Shown here: positions 16,677 through 26,563 of the stretch, piece by piece
Position numbering within the stretch: the stretch's first letter is position 1
Layout of the letters: each line of letters opens with the position of its first letter
Program-made: the position numbers and the translations under genes
Assembly: GCA_034440515.1 (NCBI GenBank)
Contig: JAWXCF010000082.1
Location: 1 to 53,119 of the forward strand
Origin: JAWXCF01 sp034440515
GTDB lineage: Bacteria > Bacteroidota > Bacteroidia > CAILMK01
Direction of reading: 5' to 3'
Length of the DNA: 53,119 nt
The notes under the pieces: model-generated
Databases searched by the model: none
Seen by the model: only the letters and a program-made list of their open reading frames with translations
Told to the model about the DNA's origin: nothing

Positions 16677-18809
16677 ATGGCAATAATTAGTAAAATCAGA
16701 GAAAAATCTAGCCTAGTGCTAATTCTGATTGGGGTAGCAATGGTCGCATTCATTGCAACAGATTTATTTACAAAAAATAGTTTTTTAGGTGGTGACAATG
16801 GTCCACAAGGTGTCGCTACTATAAATGGTAGAAACATACAAGAGAACGAGTATAATGCTGTTAAAGACAAAGTAGAACAGCAAGAGCGACAACAAATGCA
16901 ACCTGATGAAGAAATGACTCCTGAAAAGGAAATTTCCATTAATGATAGGGCTTGGCAGCTGCTAACACTTAACCAAATATTGAGTAACGAAAGTGAAAAA
17001 CTTGGTTTAAATGTAACTGACCAAGAGATAATGGAACTTTGTTTTGGGCAAATAACTCACCCTGCAGCAGGACAAATGCTTGGTGGTCAAGATCAACAAC
17101 TAGACCTAGATGAAAGAAAACAAATATTCAATGCCATTAAAAACATTGAAAAACTTCCAGTTGAACAACAACAAGCTTGGGCTAGTTTCGAAGAAGATTT
17201 TTCTACAAGACGTCTATATGAAAAATATAATGCGATGGCATCTAAATCTTATTTTGTAACTGACTTAGAAGCTGCTGCTGATTTTTCTGATAAAAATAAT
17301 ATAGCAAATATTGAGTTTGTACCACTACTACTTACTAGCATTAGCGACAGTAGTGTGACTGTAACTGATGCAGATATAAAACGCTATTATGACGACCATA
17401 AAGAGCAATTTAGAAGGGATAACGACGGTAGATCATTTGACTACGTTATATTCCCAGTTACGATAGGGAGTGCAGATACTCTATTTGCTTATAATGAAAT
17501 GTTGAAGAAAGCTGAAAACTGGAAAACTACTAAAAACGATAGCAATTATGCATACAGTTTAGGTGGAAAATACACAAAAGGAATTATAAATAAAGGCCAG
17601 TTGCCTAAGGAAATAGATAGCTTACTTTTCACTCTAGATAGTGGCCAAGTATCTGACCCAGTTCTAATTGGCAATAAATTAGTAATAGCTAAGGCCAGTA
17701 AAACTAGCTACGCAGATAGTTTATTTGGCAGAAAGGTTAGTCACATTGTCATTAGACCTGTAGGTGTAACAATGCAAGACAGTGCAAAGGCTAAATTTAC
17801 CATAGACAGTATAGCTAGTGCTGTAAAAAAAGGTGCAGACTTCGCTGCTATAGCCAAGGTTAAGGGTCAAGATGGATCTGCTCAACAAGGTGGTGACCTA
17901 GGTTGGGTAAACAAACAAAGCCCAATGGATAAGGACTTTATGAATGCAGTATATGGTTTGAACAATAAAGGAGATGTAGTTACTGTAAAATCGCAATTTG
18001 GTTACCACGTAATTACAATGACGCAACCAGTTTCTAAAAAGGCCGTAATGGGTGGATTTATAGAAAAAGAAATAAGACCAACGGCAGACAACATACAGGC
18101 CGTAAGTAATAGAGCTCAAGAATTTCAAAAAATTGGCGGTACTGCCGAAGAGTTCGAAAACTCAATCAAAAAACAATCACTTCAACCACGTATAGCAGAT
18201 AATGTACAACCAGGTAACTACACTATTCCGGGTTTAACCATAGCAAGAGAGGTAGTGAAATGGGCATACAATACAGACACTAAAGTAGGCGATGTAAGTA
18301 ACGTAATTAAGGCTGGCGACAACTATGTGGTTGCTCGTTTGAAACTGAAATACGATGCTGGCATAACACCACTAGAAGATATAAAACAAGATGTAAAAGC
18401 ATTTGCAATTCAAGAGAAGAAAAAAGAAATGCTAGTTGAAAAAATGAAAAATGCTATGCCTGCAGCCGCTAACGATTTTAACAAACTGGCTAATACACTT
18501 AACTCTAGTGTAGGTACTGGCAGCAACATCACATTTGAACAAGGAGTTATACCTAACATTCCTACAGAACCTTATTTAGTTGGTTTTACAATGGGGATGA
18601 AAGAGAAAAAAGTATATGGCCCTATTGCAGGTGCTAATGGTGTATATGTAGTTAGATTAACAAGTCTAAACAAAACACCAATACCTAAAGATTTTTCTAA
18701 TGATAGAAAAATGTTAATAATGCAAAATGCTAACAATGCAGGAAACGAAGCTATTGAAGCATTAAAGCGTAAAGCTGATATTAAAGACTACAGGTATATA
18801 TATAACTAA
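16677..18809 (+). CDS. Membrane-anchored peptidyl-prolyl isomerase, PpiD/SurA type
   Basis: 710 residues. One N-terminal membrane helix (about 12-32), then a SurA_N-like chaperone region (about 45-240) and one parvulin rotamase domain (about 350-451, with KVSHIVIRP, GGDLGWV and QFGYHVITM). A long C-terminal part continues with a degenerate second parvulin-like stretch near 530-600. PpiD proteins sit in the inner membrane and help periplasmic and outer-membrane proteins fold after leaving SecYEG. The preceding coiled-coil gene is on the same strand. A strong terminator follows at 18832-18866. Confidence 0.92.
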   Translation: MAIISKIREKSSLVLILIGVAMVAFIATDLFTKNSFLGGDNGPQGVATINGRNIQENEYNAVKDKVEQQERQQMQPDEEMTPEKEISINDRAWQLLTLNQILSNESEKLGLNVTDQEIMELCFGQITHPAAGQMLGGQDQQLDLDERKQIFNAIKNIEKLPVEQQQAWASFEEDFSTRRLYEKYNAMASKSYFVTDLEAAADFSDKNNIANIEFVPLLLTSISDSSVTVTDADIKRYYDDHKEQFRRDNDGRSFDYVIFPVTIGSADTLFAYNEMLKKAENWKTTKNDSNYAYSLGGKYTKGIINKGQLPKEIDSLLFTLDSGQVSDPVLIGNKLVIAKASKTSYADSLFGRKVSHIVIRPVGVTMQDSAKAKFTIDSIASAVKKGADFAAIAKVKGQDGSAQQGGDLGWVNKQSPMDKDFMNAVYGLNNKGDVVTVKSQFGYHVITMTQPVSKKAVMGGFIEKEIRPTADNIQAVSNRAQEFQKIGGTAEEFENSIKKQSLQPRIADNVQPGNYTIPGLTIAREVVKWAYNTDTKVGDVSNVIKAGDNYVVARLKLKYDAGITPLEDIKQDVKAFAIQEKKKEMLVEKMKNAMPAAANDFNKLANTLNSSVGTGSNITFEQGVIPNIPTEPYLVGFTMGMKEKKVYGPIAGANGVYVVRLTSLNKTPIPKDFSNDRKMLIMQNANNAGNEAIEALKRKADIKDYRYIYN

Positions 18810-19212
18810 GACCTTTAGTAATATAAATATTGGGGGTTAGCAAATTTTGTTAATCCCCTTTTTTTTGAAAAAAAAAAGAAATTCTCAAAAACAAAAACGG
18901 TCATAAATGAGATTGTTTCAGCCAAGATGTTAAATTTCTATAGTTATAATTACTCTACCTGACTAACCTTGAGACAATCAATGAACAATTGAGATAACGA
19001 CATCAATAGTGCATTGAAAGATAGATAATGACATTTCGTTTTAAAATACGAAGTAGATATAAAATTCATATTGAATAAATTAAACAACGTATTAGCGAAA
19101 ATTGCAACCTCTATTTATCCCCCATTTGTTTTACTCTATAAAAATACTCACTAAATTATAATATTTTCACACTTTTATGACCCAATTTACTTAAGCTATT
19201 GTTATACCCAAT
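18810..19212. other. Non-coding stretch after the foldase gene
   Basis: Contains the foldase terminator (18832-18866), then about 345 bases of AT-rich sequence with no convincing ORF, no perfect TAnnTTTG element and no RNA fold that I recognise. Confidence 0.5.
18832..18866 (+). terminator. Rho-independent terminator after the PpiD-like gene
   Basis: GGGGGTTAGCAAA pairs with TTTGTTAATCCCC (two G-T pairs), followed by eight T residues. It lies 23 bases after the stop codon. Confidence 0.9.
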
Positions 19213-19728
19213 ATGGAAGAAACTATCATAAATAGAGTTGCCAACAGCAACTTGATTACCATAGATTTATCTGAATGGATAAGTGAATACAGAATATTAA
19301 GTTTGGACATTCAGCCACATTTGTTTCACGGTTTAATATTAAAAGAGGCGGACTTTAGAGATTGGATAAAGTCCTATGATTGGTCACAGTACCAAGCTAG
19401 TTTAGTTAAGGTGTTTTGTAGTAACGATGCAGTTATTCCACTTTGGGCTTGGATGTTACTAAGTGCCAAATTAACTGGTAATTGCTTGGCTTCATTTTAT
19501 GGGGCAGACGAAATTACCCATACGGCAATTGGAAGATGGGTAATTGATAAAAAACTAAATGATGAAGATTATACTGACAAAAGATTGGTGCTAAAGGGTT
19601 GCAGCTCTATGTTAATAACTCCAGATACCTATGCATACTTTACTGAAAAGCTATTGCCTATAACTAAAAGTATTATGTTTGGCGAGGCTTGTAGTACGGT
19701 GCCTGTTTACAAGAAGGCATTAAAGTAA
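19213..19728 (+). CDS. DUF2480 family protein
   Basis: 171 residues, no signal peptide or membrane segment, so cytoplasmic. The opening EETIINRVANSNLITIDLSEW and the block VFCSNDAVIPLWAWMLL match the DUF2480 family, which is largely confined to Bacteroidota and has no known function. Two cysteine-containing segments (residues ~75-100 and 130-160, including LKGCSSMLITPDTYAYFTEK) are also typical. It stands 31 bases upstream of the PrsW-like gene on the same strand; a functional link is not established. Confidence 0.8.
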   Translation: MEETIINRVANSNLITIDLSEWISEYRILSLDIQPHLFHGLILKEADFRDWIKSYDWSQYQASLVKVFCSNDAVIPLWAWMLLSAKLTGNCLASFYGADEITHTAIGRWVIDKKLNDEDYTDKRLVLKGCSSMLITPDTYAYFTEKLLPITKSIMFGEACSTVPVYKKALK

Positions 19729-19759
19729 CTAATTATAGTAATTTGTCTAGCTAAATCTA

Positions 19760-20893
19760 ATGTTTGAATCAAGTTACTTAATATCTGACTTTATATACCC
19801 AACTGTATTTACTTCAATCATTTTCATATTTATTTTAATCGCAATTTATGGTACGAATAAGTATTACAATAGAAGTTCATTACAGTCATATCTAGTAATA
19901 TTAATAAGTGTCTTGGCTTTAATTCTTTTATTCGGAGCAGTTAATAATGTAACTTTTAAAGAAATATTATTACATAAAATTGAAAAGAAATCGATTTCAA
20001 TAATTAGAATTTCTGAGATAGTAGATAGTTTAACTCAATACAGTACAATTTGTGCGTCGGGTATTGTCATTTTTTGGTCCTTCATTATGTTAAGAGGACT
20101 ACGATTATCAAAAAAACTATTAAGCCAAATTAGCTTTAGCTTTTTAGGTACATTTATACTTTCAATTGTTTACTTACTGATTTTTTACGAGGTAAATATT
20201 AAATTCCAATTCTCAGGCGCTCGTTTAACTTTTGATCAAGAATTTGCTATAACCCATTTCTTTACTGTATGCAGTGAGGAATTACTAAAAGTAATCGGTG
20301 CAATTGTAGTAATCAGTTTTATACAAGAAAAAAATCGGCTAAATATTGGGATTATAGCTGGATTTAGCGCATTAGGTTTTTCTTTTTTAGAAAATATCCT
20401 TTATTTCAATTATAACTATTTTAATGATATTGTATTACTTAGATGCTATCAAAGTACAATGCTCCATTTGTTTTGCACTTCTTTGATAGTTCTTAACATT
20501 TATAGTAGGAGTAATTTAGGATTAAAAGTACTATTTATCATTGTTGCAATATCATTTCACTATGTTAACAATTTATTTTTTCTAGGAATTATTACTTCCA
20601 ATTTTACCTTTCCTATTATGATTTTTTTGTATCTGTTTTCTTTATCATCATTTAGTAATTTTTTTAAAAGAAGACGGAATGTTTACAAATCTGGTTACTA
20701 CTTAGCAATAATTTTTTCTATGACAATGTTGATGTATGGACTTAACTTAATTTCTACACTAAAACATAGTGCAAGTACAAGCTATATAGTAACTTCATAT
20801 GTAATAGATTCTTACAACTACTTTTTAGCAGCTGCAGTTATAAGTATGGTACTGATTTTGCCGGGTAGGAAAAATAGATTAAAAATAACTTAA
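19760..20893 (+). CDS. PrsW-like intramembrane metalloprotease
   Basis: 377 residues with about nine or ten hydrophobic helices. The motifs of the PrsW (M82)/CPBP-like superfamily are in order: CSEELLKV (Glu173, Glu174, Lys177), GFSFLENILY (Glu211, Tyr215), MLHLF (His236) and ISFHYVNNLFF (His267). These residues form the intramembrane metal site in the family. PrsW in Bacillus cleaves an anti-sigma factor; in this window an ECF anti-sigma gene lies 5 kb away, but nothing shows that it is the substrate. Other members of the superfamily have no known protease activity. The gene lies between DUF2480 and the efflux operon and is AT-richer than its neighbours. Confidence 0.75.
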   Translation: MFESSYLISDFIYPTVFTSIIFIFILIAIYGTNKYYNRSSLQSYLVILISVLALILLFGAVNNVTFKEILLHKIEKKSISIIRISEIVDSLTQYSTICASGIVIFWSFIMLRGLRLSKKLLSQISFSFLGTFILSIVYLLIFYEVNIKFQFSGARLTFDQEFAITHFFTVCSEELLKVIGAIVVISFIQEKNRLNIGIIAGFSALGFSFLENILYFNYNYFNDIVLLRCYQSTMLHLFCTSLIVLNIYSRSNLGLKVLFIIVAISFHYVNNLFFLGIITSNFTFPIMIFLYLFSLSSFSNFFKRRRNVYKSGYYLAIIFSMTMLMYGLNLISTLKHSASTSYIVTSYVIDSYNYFLAAAVISMVLILPGRKNRLKIT

Positions 20894-20908
20894 TTGTAAT
20901 CTCATTTA

Positions 20909-20940
20909 TTGATGTTGCAACATTAATCTTACTACTTTTG
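20909..20940 (+). promoter_or_regulatory. Promoter (TTG-N21-TACTTTTG) of the RND efflux operon
   Basis: TTG at 20909-20911 is followed after 21 bases by TACTTTTG (20933-20940), a perfect -7 element. Transcription should begin near 20947, about 48 bases before the adaptor gene. No repressor gene lies next to the operon. Confidence 0.65.
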
Positions 20941-20994
20941 TGAAGCTATTGTATACTCACGTGTGAATAGTTATAATACCACTGACTGCGAATA

Positions 20995-22068
20995 ATGAAA
21001 ATTAAATCTTATTGGTACCTACTCATCGTTTTTGTTATCATTATTGGTGGCATTATTTACACCTTAAGAAAAAACGAAGCCAAGAAAACCAAAAGCGAAA
21101 CAATGCAGAAAAAAATGGGACAATCTGCTATGGATGTAGAAGTTATGGTGATTAAGACTGTGCAAAGTGTAAATACTATTTCTACAACTGGTACCCTATT
21201 GGCCAATAATGAATCTGAATTACACGCAGAAATTTCTGGTCGAATTACTGGAATTTATTTTAAAGAAGGTACTCAAGTAATTAAAGGCCAACTGCTGATT
21301 AAAATAAATGATGCAGATGTTAAAGCCCAATATAGTAAAGCCGTTCAAGTATTAAAATTAGCTAAAATAAAACTAAGTAGAATTAAGAATCTTTTAGAAA
21401 AAGAAGGTGTCAGTCAGCAAGAATATGATATAGCTGCAAATGAAGTAGCCACTGCGGAAAGTGAAATAGAGCTTATAAAAAGCCAACTAATGAAGACTGA
21501 AATCAGAGCTCCATTTACAGGCCAAATTGGCTTGAAATACATAAGTGAAGGTTCATATATAACCCCTGCTACTAAAATAGCCTCTGTTCAAGAATTAAAT
21601 CCTATAAAAATAGAGTTTGCTGTTTCAGAACAATATGCCAATATAATAAAAACAGGGTTACCTATTCAGTTTAAGTATGGAAATGAATATAGTCTGCATT
21701 CAGCCAAAATATTAGCTATAGAACCTAAAATAGATGTGATATCTAGAAGCATAGTCATTAGAGCAAGTACAGCTAATCCGAAATCTATTTTTTTGCCAGG
21801 TTCATTAGTTACAGTTAGTTTAAAACTAGATGCAAAAAATGCCACAGTACAAGTACCTACCGAATCTGTAATACCAGACTTGAAAAGTCAAAAAGTCTAT
21901 TTGTATAAAGCAGGAGTTGCAACGCCTATCAAAATAGAAACAGGTTACAGATCTGACTCAAGTGTATTGGTTACCAAAGGTCTAACTGCTGGCGATACCA
22001 TAATTACTACGGGTATGATGTATTTAAAGCCTACTGCTAAAGTCAAAATTAAAAAAATTAGGAATTAA
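20995..22068 (+). CDS. RND efflux periplasmic adaptor (membrane fusion protein)
   Basis: 357 residues. An N-terminal membrane anchor (about 6-24) is followed by the split lipoyl domain (HAEISGRITGIYFKEGTQVI and TEIRAPFTGQIGLKYISEGS), an alpha-hairpin of about 65 residues between its halves, a beta-barrel domain and a C-terminal membrane-proximal domain. It links the inner-membrane pump to the outer-membrane channel. The pump gene starts 4 bases downstream, so the genes form a classic MFP-RND-OMF operon. Confidence 0.94.
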   Translation: MKIKSYWYLLIVFVIIIGGIIYTLRKNEAKKTKSETMQKKMGQSAMDVEVMVIKTVQSVNTISTTGTLLANNESELHAEISGRITGIYFKEGTQVIKGQLLIKINDADVKAQYSKAVQVLKLAKIKLSRIKNLLEKEGVSQQEYDIAANEVATAESEIELIKSQLMKTEIRAPFTGQIGLKYISEGSYITPATKIASVQELNPIKIEFAVSEQYANIIKTGLPIQFKYGNEYSLHSAKILAIEPKIDVISRSIVIRASTANPKSIFLPGSLVTVSLKLDAKNATVQVPTESVIPDLKSQKVYLYKAGVATPIKIETGYRSDSSVLVTKGLTAGDTIITTGMMYLKPTAKVKIKKIRN

Positions 22069-22072
22069 CCAA

Positions 22073-25000
22073 ATGGCTAGCTTATCAGACATTAGCATTA
22101 AGCGCCCAGTACTAGCCACAGTTATGAGTGTAATTATCGTACTGTTTGGCGTATTAGGCTTCACACGATTGGGCGTTAGAGAATTCCCTAGCATAGAACC
22201 ACCTATTATTACTGTAAAAACAACTTATACCGGTGCAAATGCAGAAGTAATACAAACTCAAATAACCGAACCTATAGAAAAAGCTGTAAACGGAATAGAA
22301 AACGTAAGAAGCATAACCAGTCAAAATAGTCAAGGCAGTAGCACAGTTACAGTAGAATTCAACTTAAATGCTGATCTCAATATCGCATTTGAAGACGTAT
22401 CAGCTAAAGTTCAACAAGCACAAAGGCAATTACCTGCTGACCTAGATGCACCACCAGTAGTAACTAAGGCAGACGCTAATAGCGATGCTATAATCGCTTT
22501 AACTCTACAAAGTGACACAAAGAACCAGCTACAGGTAAATGAGTTTGCAGAAACATTTGTACAAGAACGGCTACAAACCATTCCGGGTGTAAGTAGTGTA
22601 CAAATATGGGGACAGAAAAAATATGCAATGCGTATTTGGATCTATCCTGAAAAACTAGCAGGATATGGGTTAACTAGTCAAGACATTCAGACAGCATTAG
22701 CAAAAAATAATGTAGAATTACCAACTGGTAAAATTCAAGGTAATAAAACTGAGTTGACCATAAGAGCTTTGGGTAGATTTAGTCAAAAGTCAGAGTTTGA
22801 AAATCTAATACTTTATAGTAAAGACAATAAAGTTGTTAAATTATCAGATGTAGCCAGAGTTGACTTAGGTGCTGAAAATGAAGAAACGGTATTGAAAAAG
22901 AATGCTGTACCAATGGTAGCCACAGCGATAGTACCTCAACCAGGGGCGAATTATCTGGAAATAGCTGATGAGTTCTATAAACGACTAGAAGATATAAAAC
23001 GAGATTTACCCAGCGATTATAAAGTTGGTATAGCACTAGATAACACCCGATTTGTAAAGAAATCTGTAGAGGAAGTAGGTGAAACTTTACTTATAGCATT
23101 AATTTTAGTGGTACTTATCATATTTCTATTTTTTAGAGATTGGTTAATAGCACTTAGACCATTAATAGATATTCCCGTATCACTAATAGGTGCATTTTTC
23201 ATAATGTACATTTTTGGGTTTAGTATCAATGTATTGACCCTATTGGCTATAGTCCTAGCCACAGGATTGGTAGTTGATGATGGTATAGTAGTAACAGAAA
23301 ATATATTCAAGAAAATAGAGGAAGGGTTATCTATACGGCAGGCAGCTATTGCAGGCAGCAATGAAATCATATTTGCTGTAGTCAGTACATCTGTAACACT
23401 AGCTGCTGTGTTTCTTCCCATCATATTTTTAGAAGGCTTCACAGGTAGATTATTTAGAGAGTTCGGCATTGTAGTCGCATCATCGGTACTTATTTCAGCA
23501 TTTGTCAGCTTGACTTTGACACCAATGTTGAATGTTGTATTAACCAAGAAAGGAAACAAACGCTCAAACTTTTATAATTCTACAGAGAAATATTTTGTTC
23601 GTCTTAATTCTGCTTACGAATCTGGCTTAGGTGCTTTCATTAAGAAAAAATGGTTGGCAATACCCATTATTTTAGTTACCGTAGGCATCATATTCCTAAT
23701 AGGGAAAAACATTCAAAGTGAGTTAGCTCCACTTGATGATAGAAGCTCCCTAAGAATACTAAGTACTGCCCAAGAGGGAAGCAGTTATGAATATATGGCA
23801 GAATATACTGATAGGCTGACACAATTCCTATTAGATAGCGTACCAGAGGCCAGCACAGTGCTAAGTGTAACTGCTCCAGGCTTTGCAGGGACAGGTTCTG
23901 TCAATACCTCATTTAATAGGATAGTATTGGTAGAGCCAAAAGATAGAAACAGAAGCCAACAAAATATATATGACTATATAAATAGGAAACTTAGAGGATT
24001 TAATGAGGCCAGATCATTTGTCATTCAAGAGCAAACCCTAAGTGGTGGTGGCGCGGCTAAGTCATCGTTGCCAGTTCAATATGTAATTCAAAATCAATCT
24101 TTTGATAAGCTAAAGGAGTTTATTCCAAAATTTCTAGATGCCGCTGGTAAAGACCCTACCTTTAACCGTACGGACGTAAACCTTAAGTTTAGTAAACCAG
24201 AAGTAGTAATAGAAGTAGATAGACCTAAAATAAGAGAAATGGGCCTAAATATGGGTGATGTGGCTCAAAGCATTCAAATGGCGCTAAGTGGACAACGTTA
24301 TGGTTATTTTACTATTGGCGATAAACAATACCAAGTAATTGGTCAAGTAGATAGGGCAGATAGAGACGATCCAGCAGACTTGAGTAAACTATATGTGCGT
24401 AATAATGTTGGAACGCTGATAAAACTAGACAACGTAATAAAAATAAGCGAACGTGCCAGCCCTCCACAATTATATAAATACAATAGAGCGAACGCAGCTA
24501 CAGTTTCAGCAGATTTAGCCCCCGGAAAAACACTAGGCGATGGTATAGCTGCAATGGATAGGATTAAAGATCAAGTACTTGATGAAACTTTTACAACAAC
24601 ATTAACTGGATCTTCGAGAGATTATGCAGAGTCTAGTAACAATATATTATTTGCATTCCTATTAGCACTTGCACTCATTTACTTGGTGCTAGCAGCACAG
24701 TTTGAAAGCTTCGTTGATCCATTCATCATAATGTTGACAGTACCACTGGCCATAGGTGGAGCATTAATTAGCCTGTATTTAACAGGCAATACTTTAAACA
24801 TATTCTCTCAAATTGGAATAATAGTCCTAATAGGTCTTGTAACCAAAAACGGAATCTTAATAGTTGAATTTTCTAACCAAATGCGCGAAAAAGGAATGGC
24901 AAAATTACCAGCAGTAATTCACGCATCTGTAGGTAGATTGCGACCAATTTTGATGACTAGTTTGGCTACTGTATTTGGGGCTGTTCCTATTGCGTTTGCA

Positions 25001-25171
25001 TTAGGTTCTGGTGCTACTAGTCGTATTCCTTTAGGTGTAGTCATTATTGGGGGTATGATGTTTTCACTTATTTTAACACTATTCGTCATTCCAGCTATGT
25101 ATATATTTCTTAGTTCTAATAAGAAATATAAGCTAGAAACAGAACATAAAATAGATACTAATGCTGCATAA
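22073..25171 (+). CDS. RND efflux pump, HAE1/AcrB family
   Basis: 1032 residues, full length for a proton-driven AcrB-type pump. The opening DISIKRPVLATVMSVIIVLF is the usual first membrane helix. The proton-relay residues are intact: Asp402-Asp403 in GLVVDDGIVVTEN (helix 4) and Lys925 in GLVTKNGILIVEFSNQM (helix 10). Two large periplasmic loops (about 35-330 and 555-855) carry the drug-binding porter domain. The substrate range, whether antibiotics, dyes, bile salts or fatty acids, cannot be told from sequence. It ends in an 11-base overlap with the TolC-like gene. Confidence 0.96.
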   Translation: MASLSDISIKRPVLATVMSVIIVLFGVLGFTRLGVREFPSIEPPIITVKTTYTGANAEVIQTQITEPIEKAVNGIENVRSITSQNSQGSSTVTVEFNLNADLNIAFEDVSAKVQQAQRQLPADLDAPPVVTKADANSDAIIALTLQSDTKNQLQVNEFAETFVQERLQTIPGVSSVQIWGQKKYAMRIWIYPEKLAGYGLTSQDIQTALAKNNVELPTGKIQGNKTELTIRALGRFSQKSEFENLILYSKDNKVVKLSDVARVDLGAENEETVLKKNAVPMVATAIVPQPGANYLEIADEFYKRLEDIKRDLPSDYKVGIALDNTRFVKKSVEEVGETLLIALILVVLIIFLFFRDWLIALRPLIDIPVSLIGAFFIMYIFGFSINVLTLLAIVLATGLVVDDGIVVTENIFKKIEEGLSIRQAAIAGSNEIIFAVVSTSVTLAAVFLPIIFLEGFTGRLFREFGIVVASSVLISAFVSLTLTPMLNVVLTKKGNKRSNFYNSTEKYFVRLNSAYESGLGAFIKKKWLAIPIILVTVGIIFLIGKNIQSELAPLDDRSSLRILSTAQEGSSYEYMAEYTDRLTQFLLDSVPEASTVLSVTAPGFAGTGSVNTSFNRIVLVEPKDRNRSQQNIYDYINRKLRGFNEARSFVIQEQTLSGGGAAKSSLPVQYVIQNQSFDKLKEFIPKFLDAAGKDPTFNRTDVNLKFSKPEVVIEVDRPKIREMGLNMGDVAQSIQMALSGQRYGYFTIGDKQYQVIGQVDRADRDDPADLSKLYVRNNVGTLIKLDNVIKISERASPPQLYKYNRANAATVSADLAPGKTLGDGIAAMDRIKDQVLDETFTTTLTGSSRDYAESSNNILFAFLLALALIYLVLAAQFESFVDPFIIMLTVPLAIGGALISLYLTGNTLNIFSQIGIIVLIGLVTKNGILIVEFSNQMREKGMAKLPAVIHASVGRLRPILMTSLATVFGAVPIAFALGSGATSRIPLGVVIIGGMMFSLILTLFVIPAMYIFLSSNKKYKLETEHKIDTNAA

Positions 25172-26486
25172 AATAATTCTGATATTCACAGCTTTGGTTG
25201 CTAGTACTTCAATATCATTCTCACAGACAAATACCCTTAGTCTGCAAGATGCTATAGTGGTCACACTGTCTAATAACTATGATGTAATAATTAGCCAACA
25301 AACGTATGGATTAGCTCAAACCAATGTGAATAAAGGAAGTGCTGGTTACTACCCTACCTTAAGCATTGACGGAAGTTTCAGCGGTTCTATTTCTAATACT
25401 CATTTAGAGTTTGCAACAGGGGGAGAAATTGATAGAAAAGGAGCCTTGGCTAGGTCAGCTAATGCTGGACTGCAAATGGATTGGACTGTATTTAACGGTT
25501 TTGCTATGTATATGAAATACAAAGAGTTTAATTTACTATCTGAAGCAGCTAAATGGCAATTTAGAAACACAATAGAACAAACAGTAAGTAACTTAATGTC
25601 TGCCTACTATAACTTAGCCCGAATAGACCAGCAAATTAATGTCTCACTAGAAAGTATTGCCCTAAGTAACGAAAAACTACAGCTAGCCAAACTAAAGGCA
25701 GAAACAGGTACAGCCAGCAAGGTTGAGTATTATCAATCCTTGGGAGACTTAAACACTGATAGCATTACTTATATCAATTTGAAAAGAGATGCTAATAAAG
25801 CGAAATGGATAATTTGGCAATATAGTGGTAGTAAAAATCAAAATATAAATTTCAATATTCAAGATTCGATTGAACTGCTAGATTCAAAAATGATAGATGT
25901 TGCTACAGACAGTGCACTGACCAACAACTACTTGATAAAGTTCTCTGAATCTAACTTAGCTATATCTAGTCTAAAAGTGAAACAAGCTGAAACTTATAAA
26001 TATCCAAGTATTTCTATTAACAGTAGGTACAACTTTACCAATCAATTCAGTCAGGCTAGTCAGGCTAGGTTACTTAATCAAACTGGACTTAACTATGGAA
26101 TATCAACCCAATACAATATATTTCAAGGGGGCATAAACAACCTAAATGAGAAACTAGCAAATGCTAACCTGCAACTTTCGAAAACAAATGTGGATTTGCA
26201 GAAAAATTTAATTTCATCATTAATATTTCAAAGCAAAGAAGATTATACTACGGCTACCATAAAGCTAAAAATGACGACCAACAATGTATTAACCGTGTCG
26301 AAAAATTTAAATATAGCTGAGGATAGATATAGGGCTGGTTTGGGTACGATGATAGAATATAGACAAGCACAACTAAGCTATATACTAGCTAAGCAAGAAG
26401 TTTTTAATGCCCAGTTTGATGTAAAGCAGGCAGAAATTAACTTATTATTTCTTAGTGGTAAGCTGTCAACTGCACTAGTACCATAA
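25161..26486 (+). CDS. TolC-family outer-membrane efflux channel
   Basis: 441 residues. The signal peptide is about 21 residues, cut after SISFS. Two OEP repeats follow (about 25-215 and 235-435), with the amphipathic helices and the pattern LSLQDAIVVTLSNNYDVIIS typical of TolC proteins. It forms the trimeric exit duct for the preceding adaptor and pump. The start ATG lies 11 bases before the end of the pump gene, so translation is probably coupled. No terminator is evident in the 78 bases before msrB, so msrB may be partly read through. Confidence 0.94.
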   Translation: MLHKIILIFTALVASTSISFSQTNTLSLQDAIVVTLSNNYDVIISQQTYGLAQTNVNKGSAGYYPTLSIDGSFSGSISNTHLEFATGGEIDRKGALARSANAGLQMDWTVFNGFAMYMKYKEFNLLSEAAKWQFRNTIEQTVSNLMSAYYNLARIDQQINVSLESIALSNEKLQLAKLKAETGTASKVEYYQSLGDLNTDSITYINLKRDANKAKWIIWQYSGSKNQNINFNIQDSIELLDSKMIDVATDSALTNNYLIKFSESNLAISSLKVKQAETYKYPSISINSRYNFTNQFSQASQARLLNQTGLNYGISTQYNIFQGGINNLNEKLANANLQLSKTNVDLQKNLISSLIFQSKEDYTTATIKLKMTTNNVLTVSKNLNIAEDRYRAGLGTMIEYRQAQLSYILAKQEVFNAQFDVKQAEINLLFLSGKLSTALVP

Positions 26487-26563
26487 TAATTAATTACATA
26501 ATATCTCTAATTTTCTAAAACTTTTATCGTATTTAATCCGTACTTAATATTAAAGGATTATAA

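Noticed and set aside
18867..19212. Search for a small RNA or regulatory RNA upstream of the DUF2480 gene
   Set aside because: No conserved core or GC-rich stem seen; no perfect -7 element to start it.
20995..26486. RND operon as a possibly acquired resistance island
   Set aside because: It has the same base composition, promoter type and CATG avoidance as the surrounding genes, so there is no sign of recent transfer.
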